A program made the translations under genes and the position numbers. This document shows, piece by piece, positions 44,014 to 52,585 of a stretch of 64,000 nucleotides of DNA. The stretch is from contig CACIGF010000001.1 of NCBI GenBank assembly GCA_902586195.1, positions 124,001 to 188,000 on the forward strand. The letters are read 5' to 3'. The notes under the pieces are model-generated. The model saw nothing but the letters and a program-made list of their open reading frames with translations, searched no databases and was not told the DNA's origin. The stretch's first letter is position 1. Every line of letters begins with the position of its first letter. Source of the DNA: an uncultured beta proteobacterium (GTDB lineage Bacteria > Pseudomonadota > Gammaproteobacteria > Burkholderiales > Burkholderiaceae_A).

Positions 44014-45096
44014 ATGACTCAAAATAAACTTGAAAAAGAGTTTGAAAAGATTTTACAAACAAAACAAAGCAGAATTTTCGCTTTCTGGACATTAGGAGTA
44101 TTTTTTGGAGGATTTTTATTATGGGCCGCTTTTGTTCCTCTAGATGAGGGTGTACCCACAATGGGTAAAGTTGTTGTAGACACTAAACGGAAAGGAGTCC
44201 AGCATTCTACAGGAGGTACAATTAAACAGATCTTTGTGAAAGAAGGTGATTTCGTTGTGAAGGACCAAACACTTATTAAGTTAGGAGACGCCAGGGCCCA
44301 GAGTGAAGTCCTCATTGAGCAGAATAATATTAAGAGTCTGGAAGAGAATGTTAATTTGCAACGAATTTCTTTAGTTAAGGTGTCAGATTTAATCAAAAAT
44401 AGCAACCAACAAATTAAACTAGTAGAGGAAGAGTTGGTAGGAATTCGTAGTCTTGTCGAAGAGGGTTATGCTCCAAAAGTTCAACAGATAGGCCTTGAAA
44501 AGGAATTAAACCAATTATTATCAAAGAAAAATGAACTAGGTAGTACCCGAGAACAATCATTGCAGACAATTGAGGAGTTGAAATTTAAGTTAGAGGCAGC
44601 GAAAGAGCGGTTACTGATTGCTGAAAGAAACTTAACACAAAAAGAAATAAAGGCTACTGTGTCTGGACAGATTCTCGACCTTCAAAAGCAGGCTATAGGT
44701 TCAGTTATCCAGCCTGCGGAGAAAATTATGGACATTGTTCCGAGAGACGAGATGCTCTTAATTGAGACAGAAATAATGCCAAATCTTATCGATCGTGTAT
44801 CTGTAGGGGATGCTGTAGATATAAGGTTTTCTAACTTTTCCATGACTCCTTTGTTGGTTGTCCCGGGTATTGTCATTTCCATTTCTACAGATGTATTATT
44901 TCAAGATAAAACAAATTCACCTTATTACTTAGCCAGAGTTAAAGTTACCGATGATGGTATTACTACGCTTGGAAAGAGAAAAATGAGACCTGGTATGGAA
45001 GTGGGTGTAATAGTCAAGACTGGTTCAAGGACACTTTTAAAATATCTCTTACATCCTCTTACTCGGAGAGTAGCTTTTTCTATGAAAGAGGAATAA
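44014..45096 (+). CDS. HlyD/PrtE-family type I secretion adaptor
   Basis: The 360-residue membrane-fusion protein has a short cytoplasmic N-terminus, one membrane helix (about 24-42) and the lipoyl-half motif VDTKRKGVQHSTGGTIKQIFVKEGDFV. It then has a coiled-coil hairpin (about 95-205) and a C-terminal beta domain ending RMRPGMEVGVIVKTGSRTLLKYLLHPL-like, the standard end of the family. It bridges the ABC dimer to the TolC-like channel. It is rather short compared with the roughly 430-residue HlyD relatives, mainly in the coiled coil. It ends two bases before the outer-membrane gene. Confidence 0.93.
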   Translation: MTQNKLEKEFEKILQTKQSRIFAFWTLGVFFGGFLLWAAFVPLDEGVPTMGKVVVDTKRKGVQHSTGGTIKQIFVKEGDFVVKDQTLIKLGDARAQSEVLIEQNNIKSLEENVNLQRISLVKVSDLIKNSNQQIKLVEEELVGIRSLVEEGYAPKVQQIGLEKELNQLLSKKNELGSTREQSLQTIEELKFKLEAAKERLLIAERNLTQKEIKATVSGQILDLQKQAIGSVIQPAEKIMDIVPRDEMLLIETEIMPNLIDRVSVGDAVDIRFSNFSMTPLLVVPGIVISISTDVLFQDKTNSPYYLARVKVTDDGITTLGKRKMRPGMEVGVIVKTGSRTLLKYLLHPLTRRVAFSMKEE

Positions 45097-45098
45097 AT

Positions 45099-46424
45099 TT
45101 GAAAAATTTTTGGAAACTAAAACTGGTTTCATTATTAATTTGTGTGAACCCTTCTCTAGCTGACATGGATCTCCTACAGTGTATCGATAAAGCACTAAGT
45201 GAAAATTCTGAGATAAAAAAAGCTAGAGCAGAATTTCAAGCCTTCAGGGAGGTAGAAGTGCAAAGTCGGGCAAATCTCTTGCCATCAATAGCGTTGTCCG
45301 TTTCCAGATCACGGGTTGCTCAGGACAGATCCGATGGGTCTGGCCTAAAATTACATCAAAATTATATTATGGAAAGCGACGCTATTTCCTTGCGCCAACC
45401 TGTTTATCGACCTAAGTTAATAAGGGACTTTGAAAAAACAAAGAAAGAAGTATCTTCCGAAAAACTATTGTTACAAAAAAAAGAAGATATCATTTCCATG
45501 AAGGTGATCGAAGCGTATTTTAGGCTATTAAGAGCTTATGAAGAGGAATCACTATTAGAAAAAAGAATGAAACTATTAGCTGAACAAAAAAAAGCAGCGG
45601 TTAAATCCATGGAGGCTGGAAGAGGTACGGTTACAGAATTAGCAGAAATAAATGCTGCTAATGACAGGGCGTCAGTAGATCTTATTAAAATAAGACAGAG
45701 CGTCAAATTAGAACTGAATGAACTTGAGTTCTATACTGGAGAGAAAATTCAAAAGGTTAAGAAGCTTGATGGAAAAATGAATAATATTGATATATTTGAG
45801 AAGCACACCGTTAAATATTGGGAGGAAAATGCAGTTCTCAATAATTATGAGTTAAAAAGTAGGCGAGAAATGATTTCGGCTGCCGAGATAGCTTTATCGT
45901 CTGAAAAACTGACTCGGTACCCTACCATAGATTTAAATATCCAAATTTCCAGGGGATCTAGTGAAAGTACTTTTTTTGTTGATTCAGAAACAAAAACCCA
46001 TTCCTTAGGACTCTCCTTAAACCTTCCGATTTATCAAGGAGGAGGCTTAAGCTCGAGAATACGGCAATCCGCCTCTAAATTAGATGTGCAAAATGAGAGC
46101 CTGAAATTTGAAGAGGAAGACTTACGAAAAAGAGTTCAGAAAATTTATTTTGGTATGATTGAGAGCATCAAGCTCAGAGAAGCGTTAAAGACTGCTGTGC
46201 GATCTTCCCAAATTGAATTACAATCAACGAAGAAAAGTAGCTCTGCTGGGATTCGGAAACAGTTAGATATTTTGATATCACAACAAAAGGCTCTCGGTAT
46301 TGAAAGAGAACTTAACAATGCGCAGTTAGATATCATATTGTATTGGTTGAATCTAAATATGTTTACTAGTAATCTCAAACGAGAAACTATTGAGACGATT
46401 AATAGATTTTTAATTCCACGCTAA
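45099..46424 (+). CDS. TolC/PrtF-family outer-membrane channel
   Basis: The 441-residue protein has a signal peptide (cleavage probably after NPSLA, about residue 22) and two OEP repeats of helical and strand segments, for example LLPSIALSVSRSR and LTRYPTIDLNIQISRG. It supplies the outer-membrane exit duct of the type I system. The start is a TTG two bases after the adaptor stop. Its end overlaps the convergent flagellar flhB-like gene by four bases, so two unrelated operons meet end to end. Confidence 0.9.
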   Translation: MKNFWKLKLVSLLICVNPSLADMDLLQCIDKALSENSEIKKARAEFQAFREVEVQSRANLLPSIALSVSRSRVAQDRSDGSGLKLHQNYIMESDAISLRQPVYRPKLIRDFEKTKKEVSSEKLLLQKKEDIISMKVIEAYFRLLRAYEEESLLEKRMKLLAEQKKAAVKSMEAGRGTVTELAEINAANDRASVDLIKIRQSVKLELNELEFYTGEKIQKVKKLDGKMNNIDIFEKHTVKYWEENAVLNNYELKSRREMISAAEIALSSEKLTRYPTIDLNIQISRGSSESTFFVDSETKTHSLGLSLNLPIYQGGGLSSRIRQSASKLDVQNESLKFEEEDLRKRVQKIYFGMIESIKLREALKTAVRSSQIELQSTKKSSSAGIRKQLDILISQQKALGIERELNNAQLDIILYWLNLNMFTSNLKRETIETINRFLIPR

Positions 46425-46741
46425 ATCTGCCCTCGGACTTTAAATTTCTTTTTTTTCTTAACTGGCTCTTTCTTCTCATCGCCAGGCTCCATATCCTTAA
46501 GCCAATAGGCCCAAGATAAAATAACTGCAACTGTAGTGAAAAGCTCCTCAGGTATTTCCTGATCAATGTCTAATTGTGCTAATGCGGACAATAGTTTGGG
46601 ATCCTCAGCGATATATATTCCCTGTTTTTTTGCCTCCTGAATAATCACCTCTGCAAGTTCTGCTTCTCCCTTGGCAGTGATAATTGGGGTAATGTTTTTC
46701 CCGTACTCGAGTGCAACTGCCTCTTTTTCAACGTTGTTCAT
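46421..46741 (-). CDS. FlhB C-terminal-domain homologue (EscU/FlhB-like small protein)
   Basis: The 106-residue protein resembles only the cytoplasmic part of FlhB after its cleavage site. It has AVALEYGKNITPIITAKGEAELA, then IIQEAKKQGIYIAEDPKL and LDIDQEIPEELFTTVAVILSWAYW. The membrane domain and the NPxH motif are absent, and it ends in a Lys-rich tail. Such FlhB' (FlhX-like) proteins can partly replace the cleaved FlhB domain in export-substrate switching. The ATG overlaps the stop of the fliK2 gene by one base. Confidence 0.88.
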   Translation of the reverse strand: MNNVEKEAVALEYGKNITPIITAKGEAELAEVIIQEAKKQGIYIAEDPKLLSALAQLDIDQEIPEELFTTVAVILSWAYWLKDMEPGDEKKEPVKKKKKFKVRGQI

Positions 46742-47832
46742 TATGCCTCTATATCAACTGTGGATCCGGAAAAAAACTTTTCCCCTAAATTAGATTTAGT
46801 AGATTCTTGCACTTTATTCCCTGGCCTCTCTTCATTAAATACTTCGAAAGAACTTATCTTTAAGCCTGCATCATTGAGTAGAGCATTTAACTTATCACTT
46901 TTCAATATTGCCTTATCATATGTTGTTTTGCTAGTAGCCCACATCTGCATGCTAAGACTATTTCTTTTTTTAACAACAACATGTAACCATACTTCTCCTA
47001 GAATCTCATTTTTAGTATGCAAATTAAAAGTATAGAAAGAATCATTCGTATTTGCTGGACTTTTGATTTTCGAGAATGAAAAATCCCAATTTCCAAATTC
47101 CTTGAATGGGAAGATTAACGAAAAGAATAGTTCTCTATTCTGTAAACCTTGATTTGTTTCTATTTGGGAAGCCTCTATATCTAGGAGAGCTTTTGAAAGA
47201 GGTTGCGATTCAATCCCTCTTTCATTAAGTAACCTAATTAGCTGGGTGATAAGAACCTTTTGGTTATTTGGATTTAATTTCTGTCTTTTTGACAAAAGAG
47301 CTTCGTTAAATAGACCAAAATTCATAATAAAATTTTTAATCTCACTAGAAGTAAGATTATTAACACTAAGTCGCAAGCCGAATATTCTAGATATTAAATC
47401 AGCTAAGCCGCCCTTTGCTGCTATAGATGGTAAGATTCCGCTTCCGTATATACTTGATAAATTTCCAAATCCGGAAGAGTGTAAGAGCAAATTCATAAAA
47501 TGTGGGGACAAAGGGATGAAAGTACTTGGAGTACTCCCCCCTGGTAGCGAAACGCCAGCAGGTGTTAAAACAGCGGAGCCATTGCCTAAAATAGAGACCT
47601 TAGCTTGAAACTTTGAGCCTTCACCTGTATGAAAGTTTTTGGGAATTTCAAATTCTTTATTTCCAATTAGAAGTTTCGTGTGGTCACCTCGGTTTTCGAT
47701 AACAGCCTGAATAATTTGGCCATCTCTTAAACCAATAGATTTTGCCTCAGCTGATGCAATTTTAAGCGTTCCCTCTAAAAAGATCGGATTGACTTTTGAA
47801 ACTGCATTAGCCAAGTCTGCTGTGACAATCAT
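46741..47832 (-). CDS. Second FliK-like hook-length control protein
   Basis: The 363-residue protein lacks a signal peptide. It has a low-complexity, Gly/Ser/Pro-containing N-terminal half, and a C-terminal domain with FKEFGNWDFSFSKI, EILGEVWLHVVVKKRNSLSM and SDKLNALLNDAGLKISS that matches the FliK C-terminal fold. It pairs with the FlhB' gene directly downstream. A different FliK C-terminus is encoded at the right edge of the window, so the genome has at least two. The role, hook-length control or a variant export switch, is inferred. Confidence 0.75.
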   Translation of the reverse strand: MIVTADLANAVSKVNPIFLEGTLKIASAEAKSIGLRDGQIIQAVIENRGDHTKLLIGNKEFEIPKNFHTGEGSKFQAKVSILGNGSAVLTPAGVSLPGGSTPSTFIPLSPHFMNLLLHSSGFGNLSSIYGSGILPSIAAKGGLADLISRIFGLRLSVNNLTSSEIKNFIMNFGLFNEALLSKRQKLNPNNQKVLITQLIRLLNERGIESQPLSKALLDIEASQIETNQGLQNRELFFSLIFPFKEFGNWDFSFSKIKSPANTNDSFYTFNLHTKNEILGEVWLHVVVKKRNSLSMQMWATSKTTYDKAILKSDKLNALLNDAGLKISSFEVFNEERPGNKVQESTKSNLGEKFFSGSTVDIEA

Positions 47833-47889
47833 TCATTATCCTCACAATTTTTCTTTAAAGGTTAACACAAAATTCCAAAGGCCTAGACC

Positions 47890-48537
47890 TTAAGGAAAAC
47901 GCACCCATCCTCTGTGTGGATCTGTAGAAACATAAGGATTTTGTTTTCTAGTCATCGTAGAGATACCCTCTTCACGGCTAGTAGTGCCTCCAATTTGGCC
48001 AAAACTAGGAATTATTAGGGTGGCTCCAGCTTGCATGGATGTTGGTTTCCCAGTGGGAAATGCTTTTTTATTGGTGTCGATAATTGCTCTTCGAATCGCT
48101 TTCATTTTTAATGGATGTTGATCAAATGTAGCTTTAATTATTTCATTTAAAGTATCCCCCTTTTTCACGATATACCTGTATTCAACATTGGAATTTAAAT
48201 TAGGTTTAAAGCTAGGAGAATCAGCATATTGCGAAATCGGAGGAACGTTATTCATGATCTGTGTCTTGGACTGTCCCACAGGAATCCCCCCTTGTATGAG
48301 TGTACGAATTGCATTCAATGCTTTTGGATCATTTAGCTTTTCATTATTTGCGCTTGATTCAAAAGGATTAATTCTACTCGGGGTTTTTTCAATATCTACT
48401 GTGGTAGGAGATGGAAAACTCGGTACAGTTTCAGCTGCAAGTTTTTGTAAAGTAAGTGGGGAAAAAACTAAGGTTAGAATAAGAATACTAAATATTGTTA
48501 GTAGCTTATTTTTATCGTTGGACTGTATTATTTTCAT
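47890..48537 (-). CDS. Exported LysM-domain protein in a flagellar operon
   Basis: The 215-residue protein has an N-terminal membrane/signal segment (LLTIFSILILTLVFSPLTL) and one LysM-like domain, with YRYIVKKGDTLNEIIKATF to MQAGATLIIPSF (about residues 125-190). The domain resembles the FimV/HubP form that binds peptidoglycan. It lies 28 bases after flgT and before fliK2. A role in fixing the motor ring or the flagellar pole in the cell wall is plausible but inferred. Confidence 0.8.
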   Translation of the reverse strand: MKIIQSNDKNKLLTIFSILILTLVFSPLTLQKLAAETVPSFPSPTTVDIEKTPSRINPFESSANNEKLNDPKALNAIRTLIQGGIPVGQSKTQIMNNVPPISQYADSPSFKPNLNSNVEYRYIVKKGDTLNEIIKATFDQHPLKMKAIRRAIIDTNKKAFPTGKPTSMQAGATLIIPSFGQIGGTTSREEGISTMTRKQNPYVSTDPHRGWVRFP

Positions 48538-48565
48538 TTTTTTTCCGTCTTATAAGATATTATTA

Positions 48566-49837
48566 TTAGAATGGGATTACATTAATACTGGTTCTTCCTC
48601 TTTTACTAACAGGACCTAAATTGGGCCCAGCGATTTTAACTGCCTCTGCTTTAAAAGGTGAAACTGCTTTTATTTCCACCAACGCTATTTTTTCTAACGC
48701 TGATTCTTCCAAAATTCTATGAGGTATCATATTCGAATCAGTAAGTAGTAATTGATCACCTAACTTGATTCCTCGTTCGTACCCTGCATCTATATATATT
48801 GTGTCACCAGTAATTTGAGAAATTGGAAATGAAATTTGGCGGCAATCAAAGGCAATAATTGTGTCTTTAATAATATCTGAAACTCTTTCTGAGAGTTTTT
48901 TTTCAAAGTGTGCAGAAAAAGCTTTCTGTGTATTTGTCTTAAATTTACCAATTTGGTTAGCTTCATGAATTGCAAAAGCAATTTGTGCTATTCCGGATCG
49001 TGGTGTTTCAGGGGGAGGATTGGCCCAAGGGCTCGGAAGAAAGCCTTCGGATGATAAAACTAACTCTTTATTATCCAGGTCTATAATTTTCAACAAGAGT
49101 TTGACTTCCACATGATTTCTCTTCTTTTGGAATGAAAATTTCTCAATTGGTTCTATTTGTATTTCTATACGATACTGAGGTTTATTTAAAGACGAATCGG
49201 ATAAGAAGCGTTCATAACTGGTTTTATAGAATGGTTTTTGCTTTACAAAAACCCAGTTTTGATGAGTTGTAACCCCGACTTTGTAGTTTTTCTCGGTTTT
49301 TTCACGGATTGTTTCCAAATCATTGAATGGTATTTCTAAACTAGAACGACCTACGCTTACGATTAATTCCGCAACTCTTGCGTAAGTTGGATTTGAAAAT
49401 CTACAGTATTTTGGCTTTTTATTAGGTTTCAGTTGATTAATATTGAAATCTTCCTCACCAATGTTATTTCTTAGTTTTGTACTATAACCCTCTGATAAGA
49501 CGTACAAATTTTCATGCAAACTACCATCTGTATCTATCCAAGAGCTTGCTTTTACCTTGGCTTGGGTTTTAAGTGCTTCAGATATTAGAACCTCTCTAAT
49601 AGCATTAAGTTTCTCTTCATTTGCTGTAATACTCTTTTCAGGAATCTTTGAAGCTTGCTTTTCTAACTTACTTTCTTCAGAGTTTTCTATCGTTTTTCGT
49701 GCGTTTGAATTCTCTTGGGAAAAAGATATGTTAGGTGATATTCCAACAGCGACCGAGATTAATAACATGTAAAGAGGTTTTTTGAACAATTGCGCCTCTA
49801 ACCGTATTTTTTCTTTCATCATCGTTACTTTTTTCAT
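48566..49837 (-). CDS. flgT: FlgT-like flagellar H-ring protein
   Basis: The 423-residue exported protein has a signal segment (about residues 20-40, MLLISVAVGISPNISFS). It has an N-terminal domain (NAIREVLISEALKTQAKVKA to ARVAELIVSVGRSS), a middle domain with RIEIQIEPIEKFSF, and a C-terminal SH3-like part with IYIDAGYERGIKLGDQLLLTD. This three-part pattern fits FlgT, which in Vibrio builds the H ring around the basal body and helps hold the sodium-driven stator. The location downstream of flgP and in the same window as pomAB fits. Similarity is judged by pattern, so I leave room for a related outer-membrane motor protein. Confidence 0.75.
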   Translation of the reverse strand: MKKVTMMKEKIRLEAQLFKKPLYMLLISVAVGISPNISFSQENSNARKTIENSEESKLEKQASKIPEKSITANEEKLNAIREVLISEALKTQAKVKASSWIDTDGSLHENLYVLSEGYSTKLRNNIGEEDFNINQLKPNKKPKYCRFSNPTYARVAELIVSVGRSSLEIPFNDLETIREKTEKNYKVGVTTHQNWVFVKQKPFYKTSYERFLSDSSLNKPQYRIEIQIEPIEKFSFQKKRNHVEVKLLLKIIDLDNKELVLSSEGFLPSPWANPPPETPRSGIAQIAFAIHEANQIGKFKTNTQKAFSAHFEKKLSERVSDIIKDTIIAFDCRQISFPISQITGDTIYIDAGYERGIKLGDQLLLTDSNMIPHRILEESALEKIALVEIKAVSPFKAEAVKIAGPNLGPVSKRGRTSINVIPF

Positions 49838-49897
49838 TTATATCTCAGTCGCTTGACTTAACTAATTTTGTCTTATCGAAAATTTATGCTTCTATGA

Positions 49898-50725
49898 TTA
49901 ATAGGAAGCTGCAAGTTGTTCAGCATAATACCTTCTCAGATCCTCGACAATACTCCCATCCAGGGACAGGGTTGTTTCGTATGTATCGTCGCCAACAGGA
50001 TTAATGCTCACAACTTTGGCTCCGTAAATAATCCCTTCGACTTTTGTTCTGAAAACATCACTTTTAATCACCATATCGGCAACTGTAGTTGTCGCATCTA
50101 AATATTGTCCGAACACCTGTTCCGATAGTCCTCGGTATGCGTCCAACTTAGACGCCCTTATCGCCAAAAGTCTTTGTTGTGCTGGAATAGTATGATGTTG
50201 AATACTAATTACAGCGTATCCCGTCGCACTTATAGCAGCTCGTCTCTTAACTAACGGCTGCATTAAACTCTCACCACGCATGGTGTCTTCGCTCACGGAC
50301 GTTTTTTCATTAGTCGCTTCAAATTCCATCAATTTGTCATCAATTGCTTTTTCAGCTGCAGCTACAAGAAGATCACGTTCGTTGAGGGCTCTATCTGCAG
50401 CTTTTTCAGCTGCTCTACGTTCCATTTTGGCTACATCGGCTGCTCTTTTTGCTGCCTTTCTTTCACTGGTGGCGGATAAGGCTGCCTTGTCCGCAGCAAG
50501 TCTTTGTGCCATGGCCTTTTCCACAGAAATATCTACAGAAGCAAGTTTAATTGTACTTTCCTGACTGTGGATCGCGCTTGCTTTATTTTGTTTTTTAAAC
50601 TCCTGGTCTGCTAGAGACTGGGATTTTGGGACCGGTATACTTTGTTTTCCCATGATTGGCATCCCAGCACAGCCGACTAGAATAAAATTAATGAATAGGC
50701 ATAAAAGGGTTAGACGAGTTCTCAT
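49898..50725 (-). CDS. flgP: FlgP-like LPP20-family lipoprotein
   Basis: The chosen ATG at 50725 has AGGATGTGAC just upstream and gives a lipoprotein signal MRTRLTLLCLFINFILVGC, with lipobox LVGC. The frame also opens at 50782, but that would add 19 non-signal residues. Residues 60-130 form a long Ala/Lys/Arg/Glu helix (KAAKRAADVAKMERRAAEKA type). The C-terminal LPP20 domain has AVISIQHHTIPAQQRLLAIRA and SKLDAYRGLSEQVFG. FlgP is an outer-membrane basal-disk or ring component in Vibrio and Campylobacter. The long helical insertion is unusual. It is first of a five-gene operon. Confidence 0.8.
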   Translation of the reverse strand: MRTRLTLLCLFINFILVGCAGMPIMGKQSIPVPKSQSLADQEFKKQNKASAIHSQESTIKLASVDISVEKAMAQRLAADKAALSATSERKAAKRAADVAKMERRAAEKAADRALNERDLLVAAAEKAIDDKLMEFEATNEKTSVSEDTMRGESLMQPLVKRRAAISATGYAVISIQHHTIPAQQRLLAIRASKLDAYRGLSEQVFGQYLDATTTVADMVIKSDVFRTKVEGIIYGAKVVSINPVGDDTYETTLSLDGSIVEDLRRYYAEQLAASY

Positions 50726-50759
50726 GTCACATCCTATGAAAAAATTAGTGGTATAAGAT

Positions 50760-50786
50760 GGATCGGATCTTTTTGCGGGCACTTTA
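50760..50786 (-). promoter_or_regulatory. Sigma-28 (FliA)-like promoter for the flgP operon
   Basis: On the minus strand TAAAGTGC begins at 50786 (TAAA 50786-50783). After a 15-base spacer comes TCCGATCC at 50767-50760, against the consensus TAAA-N15-GCCGATAA: four of four and five of eight, with exact spacing. It lies about 35 bases before the flgP start at 50725. Confidence 0.45.
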
Positions 50787-50790
50787 ATTT

Positions 50791-50819
50791 TTCTGTTCTT
50801 TATGTAGATACTCTATAAT
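50791..50819 (+). promoter_or_regulatory. Sigma-70-like promoter for the sigma-54 activator gene
   Basis: A perfect TATAAT at 50814-50819 lies 30 bases before the ATG at 50850. The -35 (TTCTGT at 50791-50796, 17-base spacer) is weak. It is back to back with the flgP promoter. Confidence 0.5.
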
Positions 50820-50849
50820 AAATATCTAAGGTTTTTTTCTAGAATTAAC

Positions 50850-51917
50850 ATGATAAATTCACAAATTCTCGGAAATAGCGCCTCGGTGGCTGAACTAAGA
50901 AAATTAATTGATACGGTAGCAGTTTCTGACACATCGGTATTAATTTCTGGTGAGAGTGGCACTGGCAAGGAGCTAATAGCAAAGAATCTTCATTCCCTCT
51001 CTAGAAGATCTAGGCACAAATTTATAGCTGTTAATTGTGCCGCGATTCCCAGAGATCTTATAGAAAGCGAGCTTTTTGGCCATAAAAAGGGTTCTTTTAC
51101 TGGCGCTATAGGGGATAGACTTGGCAGATTCGAATTAGCCAACGGCGGAACCCTTTTTTTGGATGAAATTGGCGACTTACCGCAGGATGTACAGGTCAAA
51201 TTACTACGAGTACTACAGGAGCGTGTTATTGATCCGATTGGTTCAACAAAGCCAAAGCCTATTGATGTGAGAATTATTTCTGCAACACATAAAGACTTAG
51301 AAGCAGAAATCTTGTCCGGCGGCTTTCGTGAAGATTTGTACTACCGGTTGAATGTGTTACCAATAATTTCGCCTCCTTTAAGGAAAAGAAAGGCTGATAT
51401 TGTTCTGCTCTTTGAGCATTTTTCAAAACTTCATTCAAAAAATCGAACGGATAACATTACTTTAGCGCCTTGTCTTGTAAATGCCTTTGAAAGCTATAAT
51501 TGGCCTGGAAACATTAGAGAATTGTCCAATATTTCAGCGCGACTAACAACGCTGTACCCCGGCAAAAAAGGCCTACGGGTCGTGGATGTCCCTGAAACTA
51601 TGTTGCCTAACGGATTAAGGAAGTTTATAAGCACGGCACAGAGGGAAAAAACTGAAAACAACAGGGTTGAGAACTTAATTTCACTCGCTCAGGGCAATGA
51701 TGTGAACGTTGTTCAGGGAACACAGGAAGAAGATTTGGATAATTCTCTTAACCCGGATAAATCTCTTAGAGAAAAGCTTGCCGAATTTGAAAAAAGGCTG
51801 ATTAAACAAGCATTAATCGAATCTGAAGGCAATGTAACCAGGACAGCCAAAACATTAAATGTCCAAAGAACGACCTTAATTGAAAAAATCAATAAGTATT
51901 CTATTAATTTGACCTAA
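50850..51917 (+). CDS. Sigma-54-dependent activator without receiver domain (FlrA/FleQ-like)
   Basis: The 355-residue protein is an AAA+ sigma-54 activator. It has Walker A GESGTGKE (34-41), the sigma-54 contact loop GSFTGA (81-86), Walker B TLFLDEIG (101-108), and FREDLYYRLNVLP with its arginine finger region. A Fis-type helix-turn-helix ends it, with GNVTRTAKTLNVQRTTLIEKI. The C-terminus is like that of FlrA/FleQ flagellar master regulators. The N-terminal FleQ or receiver domain is missing, since the AAA+ domain starts at residue 5. It is surrounded by flagellar genes and faces pomA, which has a -24/-12 promoter. Its last 42 bases overlap the opposing lipoprotein gene. Confidence 0.9.
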   Translation: MINSQILGNSASVAELRKLIDTVAVSDTSVLISGESGTGKELIAKNLHSLSRRSRHKFIAVNCAAIPRDLIESELFGHKKGSFTGAIGDRLGRFELANGGTLFLDEIGDLPQDVQVKLLRVLQERVIDPIGSTKPKPIDVRIISATHKDLEAEILSGGFREDLYYRLNVLPIISPPLRKRKADIVLLFEHFSKLHSKNRTDNITLAPCLVNAFESYNWPGNIRELSNISARLTTLYPGKKGLRVVDVPETMLPNGLRKFISTAQREKTENNRVENLISLAQGNDVNVVQGTQEEDLDNSLNPDKSLREKLAEFEKRLIKQALIESEGNVTRTAKTLNVQRTTLIEKINKYSINLT

Positions 51918-52472
51918 AAATGTAATTTGTTTAGCTTTCTCATCAGAGACAAGCAAGAACGGCAGTTCAATTTTTTTCCTTTGCCAACAGTAACCTTGGC
52001 CTTTATAAGTGTAAAGTGAGCAGGCAATCCTATCACCAAAAATATGACCATCTCTGCTCCAGTAGTGACCAATTTTAAGGTCGGGAAAGACTCTAGTGTC
52101 TAATGCTGGATTAATACAATCTTTTCTTTGTAGTTCTCTTAATTGCCAGTATCTTGCCACCTTCCAGGTTACTCCCGAACTTTCTGAGAATTCCCTGGCA
52201 AATGACTGAGCATCGAGCCAATTGAGTTCTAACGGCTCACCAGTGCAATTACCGTCTATGAACGTCTGTCCCGCATTACATCTATACCATTTAATTTTAG
52301 TGGAAGTGTCGTAAGCTATAGGCGAATCACTGTTGATTTGGAACCTATTTTGAGGTTTTTCAGTTAAAAAATCAGGACAAGATGGAGGGTTTTTTCTAAA
52401 TTCGCAGGCTGATTGAAAGAGACTCGAGGAAATTATTAACAATCCAACAAAAAAGTTTTTATTCAAAAGCAT
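51876..52472 (-). CDS. Exported DUF1566 (Lcl-type C-terminal) domain protein
   Basis: The 198-residue protein has an N-terminal signal (FFVGLLIISSSLFQSAC), possibly a lipoprotein signal although the lipobox QSAC is imperfect. A DUF1566-like domain follows, with TSTKIKWYRCNAGQTFIDGNC, LNWLDAQSFAREF, WKVARYWQLRELQ and HYWSRDGHIFG. Several cysteines suggest disulfides in the periplasm. Function is unknown; such domains are found in adhesins and exported proteins. Its coding end overlaps the end of the sigma-54 activator gene by 42 bases in antisense. Confidence 0.8.
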   Translation of the reverse strand: MLLNKNFFVGLLIISSSLFQSACEFRKNPPSCPDFLTEKPQNRFQINSDSPIAYDTSTKIKWYRCNAGQTFIDGNCTGEPLELNWLDAQSFAREFSESSGVTWKVARYWQLRELQRKDCINPALDTRVFPDLKIGHYWSRDGHIFGDRIACSLYTYKGQGYCWQRKKIELPFLLVSDEKAKQITFLGQINRILIDFFN

Positions 52473-52585
52473 TTATTAGAGTAGTCGTGAGTGATATTTA
52501 AGAGGTTATTAACAAACACACATTCCTATTATAAGATACTATGGGAAAGTGGTATGAGAACAAGTTTCTCGTACTTTGATTTTTT

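Noticed and set aside
50726-50782. Upstream start of the FlgP-like protein at 50782
   Set aside because: It would bury the lipoprotein signal behind 19 residues and would lie upstream of the start site predicted from the sigma-28-like promoter; the ATG at 50725 has a ribosome-binding site and a lipobox at the right distance.
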